DNA from: DATAQC01 sp046263055
GTDB lineage: Bacteria > Actinomycetota > Acidimicrobiia > Acidimicrobiales > AC-14
Length of the DNA: 8,924 nucleotides
Direction of reading: 5' to 3'
NCBI GenBank assembly: GCA_046263055.1
Contig: JBHELO010000082.1
Coordinates: forward strand, 1-8,924
Shown here: one piece after another, positions 1-3,726 of the stretch
Numbering within the stretch: the first letter of the stretch is position 1
How the letters are laid out: every line of letters starts with the position of its first letter
The notes under the pieces: model-generated
Databases searched by the model: none
What the model was told of the DNA's origin: nothing
The model's input: only the letters and a program-made list of their open reading frames with translations
Program-made: the position numbers and the translations under genes

Positions 1-217
1 GGCGATAGCGGAAGCGCAGGAACATCATCCTCAGGTAGGTCTCGATGGGGATGGACGGCCGACCGAGGACGGGGTCGAAGAAGGCCCGGAACGGCTCGAA
101 GAACCGAACGTCGTCCAACACGGCGTCGACGCCGGCCAGGCTGGCGGGCAGGCCCAGGCAGCACTCGGGCAGGATCGCCTCCCACAGCGTCGCCTGGGCG
201 TTTACGGTACGCAGCAT
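1..217 (-). CDS. Transposase, N-terminal part (runs off the left edge)
   Basis: This is the first 72 codons of a transposase whose remainder lies outside the window. The protein starts MLRTVNAQATLWEAILP and continues with the segments FFEPFRAFFDPVLGRPSIPI and ETYLRMMFLRFRYR. A GRPS-P-ETYLR-MFL block followed by a basic FRYR is typical of the N-terminal DUF772-type domain of IS5/IS1182/ISNCY-like transposases. The DDE catalytic residues would lie further left, so neither the exact family nor the integrity of the gene can be judged. The ATG at 217 is the only sensible start. No clear ribosome binding site precedes it; the bases immediately upstream are one arm of a strong hairpin (218-258). The gene points away from the IS1380 element to its right, so these are two separate insertion sequences lying back to back. 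Confidence 0.85.
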   Translation of the reverse strand, partial: MLRTVNAQATLWEAILPECCLGLPASLAGVDAVLDDVRFFEPFRAFFDPVLGRPSIPIETYLRMMFLRFRYR

Positions 218-258
218 GATGGCTCCAATCCCTTGTCGCGTAAGGGGTTGGAGCCATC
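218..258. repeat. 17-bp-arm inverted repeat next to the transposase start
   Basis: The left arm GATGGCTCCAATCCCTT (218-234) and right arm AAGGGGTTGGAGCCATC (242-258) are complementary at 16 of 17 positions around a 7-base loop. The left arm directly abuts the ATG at 217, so in the transposase mRNA the region expected to hold the ribosome binding site would be locked in a stem. It could limit translation from read-through transcripts, as known for IS10 and IS50, or be part of the element's terminal structure. No T-run follows, so a simple terminator is less likely. Confidence 0.85.
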
Positions 259-352
259 CTGACGACGTTCGAGCCTGATCGCGAGCACCCTCGCTACCTG
301 AAAGTGCTGGTCACAGCGATATTTGGCATCGAGTTCTTCAGGGCGAAGTAGC
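259..352 (+). other. Unassigned spacer between two IS elements; possible 3' end of a broken gene
   Basis: This stretch separates the left transposase leader from the IS1380 element. A plus-strand frame is open from 244 (after a TAA at 241-243) to a TAG at 349-351. Its last part reads FEPDREHPRYLKVLVTAIFG then IEFFRAK, which looks more protein-like than a random high-GC frame. It has no convincing start codon. It could be the tail of a gene interrupted by an insertion, or chance. I recognise no family. Confidence 0.15.
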
Positions 353-370
353 TACTCAGAACCACCGGTA
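353..370 (+). repeat. Left terminal inverted repeat of the IS1380 element
   Basis: TACTCAGAACCACCGGTA. The first 15 bases are identical to the reverse complement of 1953-1967, followed by one mismatch (G versus A) and then TA in both copies. Confidence 0.85.
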
Positions 371-473
371 GGCGGCTGAGGGACGACCTGGCATCCGTGG
401 AAAATGCCTCCAGGGCAAGGAGAATTTGGGCTGTCGAGGTCCAAGTTCGCCTACCCGAGGAGGCACTTCCAAG

Positions 474-1766
474 GTGAGTGTACGCGTGGGGACGACCGAT
501 CGGGCGATCACTGCGTTCGGGGGTGCCGAGCTGCTGCGAGAGGCGGCCCGCGCTGTCGGACTCGCCGTGGAGATGGACGAGTGGCTCAGGCTGAAGAAGC
601 GGGCCCGGGGCCTGTCCGACACCGAGTTCGTCATGGGCATGGCAGAGTCGGTCGCCCTCGGAGCCAGCTGCCTGGACGACCTGGCCGTCAACCGCGCCGA
701 CACCGCCCAGAGCGAGCTACGTGGCTTCGAGATCCCCGCCCCCCAGACCGCGGGGGCGTGGCTGCGGCGCTTCACGCTCGGCCACATCCGCCAGCTGAGC
801 AAGGCGATGCTGCGAGCGCAGCGCAACGCCTACATGGCCGCAGGGGTGGAGCAGGTGACGCTCGACTTTGACTCCACCTACGTCTTCAGTCGCTCCCGCC
901 GGCGCCAGGGCGTGGACCGCACCTACAAGAAGGGCTATGCCCTGCACCCGCTGCTGTGCTTCGACGCCGAGACCGGGGCGGCGGTGCACGCCCGGCTGCG
1001 GCGGGGCAAGGCGGGCGCCTCCACCGGCATTCAGACGTTCGTGACCGAGGCCCTGCGGGCGGTGCCCGACGGCGTCGAGGTGCGGGCACGGTTCGACTCG
1101 GGGTTCTACTCCGGAGCGCTGTTCGCCCAGCTGGAGGGCGCCGGGGTGACCTACCTGTGCGGTGCGCCGCTGTCGGCGCCGATCATCGAGGCGGCGTCGC
1201 AGATCGCCGACGAGTACTGGGTTTCCTGTGCCGACAAGGACGCCGAGGTGGCCGAGTTCGGCTACCGCCTCCGAGACGGAGGACCGTTCCGCCGCTACAT
1301 CGTCAAGCGCATCGAAATTCCACCCGGCCGGCAGGCCAGCTTGTGGGAGGGCGGCTACCGCTACTGGATCTTCGTCACCAACGACCACGTCAGCGACGCG
1401 GCCGAACTGGAGGCCGAGCACCGCCAGAAGGCCGTCGTGGAGACGGGCATGGCCGAGCTCAAGTCCAACTTCGGCCTGCACGCCTTCCGCAAGCACGGCT
1501 TCATGGCCAACTGGGCGTGGCTGCTCGTCGTCTGCCTCGGCCACAACCTGTGCTGCTGGACCCAACACCTCGGTGCTCTCGGCGGCGGCCGGAGCGACGG
1601 CGAGCTGCGGGCCAAACGGTTGCGCTACCGCTACCTGCACGTCCCCGCCATGCTCGTGCGCGGCGCCCGACGCCTGACGCTGCGGCTCCCCGCCCGCCAC
1701 CCCTTCTTCAAACGTCTCGTCGCCGCGCTCGACCGACTGCGACGGATCGAGCCGGCTCGGTCCTGA
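474..1766 (+). CDS. IS1380-family DDE transposase
   Basis: The enzyme cuts and re-joins the ends of its own insertion sequence. At 430 aa it has the normal size for the family and looks intact. The catalytic landmarks of the IS1380 DDE domain are visible: a first acidic motif DFDSTYVF (residues 131-138), a second RFDSGFYS (206-213), and a C-terminal block with VVETGMAELK (321-330) followed by FGLHAFRKHGF and the ANWAWLL helix, where E323 is the likely third catalytic residue. The N-terminal 125 residues are mostly helical and probably bind the terminal repeats. I chose the GTG at 474 because GAGGAGG (457-463) sits 10 bases upstream; an in-frame TTG at 426 would add 16 unlikely residues. Arg-rich and Leu-rich segments close the protein. 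Being intact, it may still be active. Confidence 0.93.
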   Translation: MSVRVGTTDRAITAFGGAELLREAARAVGLAVEMDEWLRLKKRARGLSDTEFVMGMAESVALGASCLDDLAVNRADTAQSELRGFEIPAPQTAGAWLRRFTLGHIRQLSKAMLRAQRNAYMAAGVEQVTLDFDSTYVFSRSRRRQGVDRTYKKGYALHPLLCFDAETGAAVHARLRRGKAGASTGIQTFVTEALRAVPDGVEVRARFDSGFYSGALFAQLEGAGVTYLCGAPLSAPIIEAASQIADEYWVSCADKDAEVAEFGYRLRDGGPFRRYIVKRIEIPPGRQASLWEGGYRYWIFVTNDHVSDAAELEAEHRQKAVVETGMAELKSNFGLHAFRKHGFMANWAWLLVVCLGHNLCCWTQHLGALGGGRSDGELRAKRLRYRYLHVPAMLVRGARRLTLRLPARHPFFKRLVAALDRLRRIEPARS

Positions 1767-1774
1767 CCGCCCCA

Positions 1775-1797
1775 CCTCCGAGGGAGTACGGCGGAGG
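1775..1797 (+). terminator. Hairpin just after the transposase gene, possible terminator
   Basis: CCTCCG (1775-1780) and CGGAGG (1792-1797) can pair across 11 bases, starting 8 bases after the transposase stop. There is no T-run, so termination is a guess from position only. Confidence 0.25.
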
Positions 1798-1949
1798 CCT
1801 GGTTGAGCGCGGCCTGTCGCGGCTACCGACGGTCGCTGAGGCGCTCCAGGGATCGCAACACGCGCAAGCGTTCGGCATGACGCCGGAATGCTCACTCGAG
1901 GTTCGCTTCAGCTTCCTCGAACGCGCTCACCAGCCGAGCGGACGGCGGT

Positions 1950-1967
1950 TATCGGTGGTTCTGAGTA
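1950..1967 (-). repeat. Right terminal inverted repeat of the IS1380 element
   Basis: Read on the minus strand this is TACTCAGAACCACCGATA, the partner of the left repeat at 353-370. Outside it the sequence (AATTACG) no longer matches the left flank, which defines the element boundary. Confidence 0.85.
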
Positions 1968-2021
1968 ATTACGATCGGCCTGGGTGTTTTGGTGTATGGC
2001 GGTGCGGTCGCTTGGGACCTC

Positions 2022-2035
2022 CACCGGAACCGGTG
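2022..2035. repeat. Palindrome CACCGG-AA-CCGGTG, copy 1
   Basis: A short inverted repeat with a 2-base centre. Its 13 bases ACCGGAACCGGTG recur exactly and in the same orientation at 2348-2360, so the two copies bracket the small gene at 2119-2256. They could be a protein-binding site or part of a degraded mobile element; nothing in the sequence decides which. Confidence 0.5.
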
Positions 2036-2038
2036 ACT

Positions 2039-2061
2039 CCGGGCGACGGATCGCCACCCGG
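2039..2061 (-). terminator. GC-rich hairpin downstream of the small minus-strand gene
   Basis: CCGGG (2039-2043) can pair with CCCGG (2057-2061), or GGCGA (2042-2046) with TCGCC (2051-2055). It lies about 60 bases beyond the stop of the 45-aa gene in the direction of transcription. No T-run follows, so this is only a weak candidate for a terminator. Confidence 0.2.
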
Positions 2062-2118
2062 TCAGTAACTATGCGATGTGTCGTTCCTGGCCACGCCCGC
2101 GGCCGCGACGGCGAGGTC

Positions 2119-2256
2119 TTACTGGGGCTTGCGGGGCTCGAAGTCGGGGTGCGGGGCTTCCTTCTCGTCGTGCGTGAGGGGGTCGTTGATCACCTCGTCG
2201 TCGGTGCCCGGCGTCTCGACGTCGCCGCCTTGGCGGGGGTCCGGTTTCCCTTCCAT
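2119..2256 (-). CDS. Small acidic hydrophilic protein, 45 aa, function unknown
   Basis: A complete ORF runs from ATG at 2256 to TAA at 2119. The protein begins MEGKPDPRQGGDVETPGTD and ends HPDFEPRKPQ. It is rich in Asp, Glu, Pro and Lys, with no Cys, no hydrophobic core and no membrane segment, so it is probably disordered. The best evidence that it is translated is the ribosome binding site: AGGGGAGGAG (minus strand, 2270-2261) lies 4 bases before the ATG. Third codon positions are mostly G or C, as in real genes here. It is on the same strand as the marR gene, whose stop is 147 bases upstream. I recognise no family. Similar short Asp/Pro-rich proteins are common and uncharacterised in actinobacteria. 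Confidence 0.6.
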   Translation of the reverse strand: MEGKPDPRQGGDVETPGTDDEVINDPLTHDEKEAPHPDFEPRKPQ

Positions 2257-2311
2257 CGTTCTCCTCCCCTATCTGACACGGTCACGAGCTACGCGGTCTC
2301 CTGCCCAGGCG

Positions 2312-2370
2312 GGTGTACGAAAACCCCGGAATCGCTGTACGGGTTCGACCGGAACCGGTGTACGAAAACC
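2312..2370. repeat. Pair of 14-bp direct repeats, 45 bp apart
   Basis: GGTGTACGAAAACC occurs at 2312-2325 and again at 2357-2370, each followed by a CCGG-containing stretch (CCGGA, TCCGGA). The second copy overlaps the second ACCGGAACCGGTG palindrome (2348-2360). Closely spaced repeats beginning TGTACG resemble the multiple transposase-binding repeats inside the ends of IS21-type elements, but no istAB-like gene is nearby. It could be a solo IS end or an operator array upstream of the small gene at 2119-2256. Confidence 0.55.
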
Positions 2371-2403
2371 TCCGGAGCACTCACCGGGGCGCGGACAGTT
2401 GAT

Positions 2404-2928
2404 CTACGATCCCTTACCGATTTTTCGCCGCCGAGCGCGCACCGTTGGAGCCGGGAAGGAGGGCGACCTGCCTGACGGTGTGGCAGCGAGGAGTTTGCCG
2501 AGCAGCTTGCGTAGCTCGATCACTTCGGCGGGGCTGAGCGGTCCGCACAGTTGGTTCCCTACGGCATCGGCGAATACGGGCTGAGCATGGCGAAAGACCT
2601 GAGCGCCCGCCGGGGTCAGCGTGACGTGCACGGTGCGACGGTCCTCGCTGTCGCGGTGGCGGGCGAGCCAGCCGCGCTCCTCAAGGCGGTCGACGGTCTT
2701 CGTGACCGCGCTCTTGGCGATACTCAACAGATCGGCGATCTCGACCATCCGTAGCCGGCCGTCGGGGGCCATCGCCACCTGACAGAGGACCAGGTTCTCC
2801 GCCAGCGACAGCCCGGCGCTGTCAATCAGGACCCGATTGACGGCGCCGCGGATCACCGAGGTGGCCTCGGAGAGCTCCATCCACGCCTCCAACCCATCCG
2901 GGCGTCCCCCGTCCACACTACCCAGCAT
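2404..2928 (-). CDS. MarR-family transcriptional regulator
   Basis: This is a winged-helix DNA-binding repressor that probably controls its neighbours. With the ATG at 2928 it is 174 aa. The N-terminal helix (EAWMELSEATSVIRGAVNRV) forms part of the dimer interface. A helix-turn-helix follows at residues 60-85 (MVEIADLLSIAKSAVTKTVD), with the recognition helix around 71-82. The wing carries the family signature DSEDRR (93-98), then VTLTPAG. The C-terminal dimerisation helix is at 131-150, and a basic tail RARRRK ends the protein. The start is ambiguous: the ATG at 2880 has a good GGAGG 5 bases upstream, but it would remove the EAW residues that usually open this fold. The gene is divergent from the PPOX gene at 3269, and a palindrome in the shared control region (2942-2960) is a plausible binding site. 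The ligand is unknown. Confidence 0.9.
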   Translation of the reverse strand: MLGSVDGGRPDGLEAWMELSEATSVIRGAVNRVLIDSAGLSLAENLVLCQVAMAPDGRLRMVEIADLLSIAKSAVTKTVDRLEERGWLARHRDSEDRRTVHVTLTPAGAQVFRHAQPVFADAVGNQLCGPLSPAEVIELRKLLGKLLAATPSGRSPSFPAPTVRARRRKIGKGS

Positions 2929-2937
2929 AGCCGGCCG

Positions 2938-2967
2938 TTGACAGGAGGACCATTCTCCTGGTAACGT
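2938..2967 (+). promoter_or_regulatory. Probable sigma-70-type promoter reading toward the PPOX gene
   Basis: A perfect -35 box TTGACA (2938-2943) is followed 18 bases later by TAACGT (2962-2967), which fits the TANNNT pattern of a -10 box. Transcription would begin near 2974. It points away from marR and toward 3269, leaving a leader of almost 300 bases. Confidence 0.6.
2942..2960. promoter_or_regulatory. Candidate MarR operator between the -35 and -10 boxes
   Basis: CAGGAG (2942-2947) and CTCCTG (2955-2960) form a palindrome of 19 bp in which 7 of 9 base pairs match. It starts at the end of the -35 box and fills the promoter spacer, so a bound dimer would block RNA polymerase. It is 14 bases upstream of the marR ATG, so the same site could serve autoregulation. 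MarR proteins commonly bind imperfect palindromes of this size. Confidence 0.5.
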
Positions 2968-3002
2968 TCTCTAGAGGATCATCCGCTAGCGAAGGAGTGT
3001 CC

Positions 3003-3272
3003 ATGTTGCGGTCAGATCGAGCGGATGAACGTCGATCGAGGGCCACCGGTCCACTCCCACGTCTCCGGGAGGCTGCATCGGCCGTTGGGTCGGGCCACCA
3101 GCGCAACCGGGAGGCCGTCGAGCCAGTCCTGCGCCTCGGCATAGACCTCCTCGCCCTCCTGGTTCTCGTGGCCCGGCCGAACGAACGGTCGACCTCCGGG
3201 ACCCTCACCGTGCTCCCATCGGACCGGCACGGCGACGGCGGAAGCTCGATGGCCTCAGGAGGGACGAGATGA
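3003..3272 (+). CDS. Possible leader ORF overlapping the PPOX start (doubtful)
   Basis: For translation: AAGGAG (2992-2997) lies 5 bases before the ATG at 3003, the promoter at 2938-2967 is just upstream, and the TGA (3270-3272) overlaps the PPOX ATG in an ATGA, the usual form of translational coupling. Against: the 89-aa product is Arg- and Ser-rich with one hydrophobic run (LGIDLLALLVLVA, about residues 46-58), matches no family I know, and lies antisense to a more protein-like frame (3012-3230). It may be a regulatory leader ORF or not a gene. Confidence 0.25.
   Translation: MLRSDRADERRSRATGPLPRLREAASAVGSGHQRNREAVEPVLRLGIDLLALLVLVARPNERSTSGTLTVLPSDRHGDGGSSMASGGTR
3012..3230 (-). CDS. Possible small protein antisense to the PPOX leader (doubtful)
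   Basis: A 72-aa frame runs from GTG at 3230 to TGA at 3012. Its composition is protein-like: four Trp, balanced acidic and basic residues, and segments such as EEVYAEAQDWLDGLPVALVA and TWEWTGGPRSTFIRSI. Third codon positions are mostly G or C, especially after residue 17. There is no ribosome binding site before the GTG, and an in-frame stop lies at 3255-3257. It is on the same strand as marR, 83 bases upstream of it. It could be a small gene or the tail of a decayed one. It conflicts with the plus-strand frame 3003-3272. Confidence 0.3.
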   Translation of the reverse strand: MPVRWEHGEGPGGRPFVRPGHENQEGEEVYAEAQDWLDGLPVALVARPNGRCSLPETWEWTGGPRSTFIRSI

Positions 3273-3640
3273 GCGTCTTCTCCGACGACGAGTTGGTCTA
3301 CCTCGCTGAGCGCAAGCTTGGTCGCCTGGCCACCATCGACCCACATGGAGTGCCCCACGTCGTGCCGCTGGGCTGGACCTACAACCCGGCCACCGACACC
3401 ATCGACGTCGGCGGACGAGATTTCGCCCGCACCGCCAAGTTCCGCAACGTCGAGCGCAACCCCAACGTCGCCCTCGTCGTCGACGAGATCCTCCCACCGT
3501 TCCGGCCCAGGGCCGTGCTGATCCGCGGGCGGGGCGAGGCCCTCGGCGACGCCACTGGAGCCGACGGCACGCCCACTGGCCCGATCATCAGGATCTCGCC
3601 CTCCCAGGTCATCAGCTGGGGCCTCGACGAACCGTCCTGA
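3269..3640 (+). CDS. PPOX-class flavin/F420-dependent oxidoreductase-like protein
   Basis: This is a 123-aa single-domain protein of the pyridoxamine-phosphate-oxidase-like split-barrel fold. Such proteins dimerise and bind FMN or, in many actinobacteria, coenzyme F420, to reduce varied substrates. The order of motifs is typical: FSDDELVYLAERKLGRLATI (4-23), PHVVPLGWTYNP (29-40), a DVGGRDFARTAKFRNV stretch (46-61) that helps bind the cofactor phosphate, then NPNVALVVDE (64-73) and RAVLIRGRGEAL (81-92). It closes with IIRISPSQVISWGL (106-119), as in the F420-class subgroup. AGGAGGG (3257-3263) sits 5 bases before the ATG. It is divergent from marR and probably under its control, suggesting a detoxification or stress role, but the substrate cannot be told. 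FMN rather than F420 is possible. Confidence 0.85.
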   Translation: MSVFSDDELVYLAERKLGRLATIDPHGVPHVVPLGWTYNPATDTIDVGGRDFARTAKFRNVERNPNVALVVDEILPPFRPRAVLIRGRGEALGDATGADGTPTGPIIRISPSQVISWGLDEPS

Positions 3641-3651
3641 CCGCACTGGCC

Positions 3652-3687
3652 GGTTGACACAACGGCAACCCGCGGTTGTGCAGAACC
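3652..3687. terminator. Hairpin between converging genes
   Basis: CACAAC (3658-3663) pairs with GTTGTG (3675-3680), and GGTT (3652-3655) with AACC (3684-3687), giving an imperfect stem midway between the PPOX stop (3640) and the reductase stop (3727). These genes converge, so a two-way terminator would fit. There is no T-run. Confidence 0.35.
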
Positions 3688-3726
3688 GAGGCATCCGTAG
3701 GGTCGAGGTGAGATGCCGCGCCGCCG

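Larger units (their letters stand above)
353..1967 (+). mobile_element. IS1380-family insertion sequence
   Basis: The element is about 1.6 kb, bounded by inverted repeats at 353-370 and 1950-1967 that match at the outer 15 bases and at 17 of 18 after one mismatch, if the last unmatched base is trimmed. It carries one intact transposase gene (474-1766). Length, single-ORF layout and transposase type fit the IS1380 family, which normally makes 4-bp target duplications. None is seen: the flanks are TAGC on the left and ATTA on the right, and shifting the ends by a few bases does not produce a match. The exact outer bases are therefore uncertain by a few positions. About 100 bases precede the gene and about 180 follow it inside the element. 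Confidence 0.9.

Noticed and set aside
717..1895. Long open frame antisense to the IS1380 transposase (392 codons)
   Set aside because: High-GC antisense shadow. Composition is rich in Ala, Arg, Gly and Val with no recognisable motif, while the plus frame carries a complete DDE transposase.
2335..2365. GGGTTCGACC, resembling a tRNA T-loop or an attachment site
   Set aside because: No acceptor, D or anticodon arms can be built around it.
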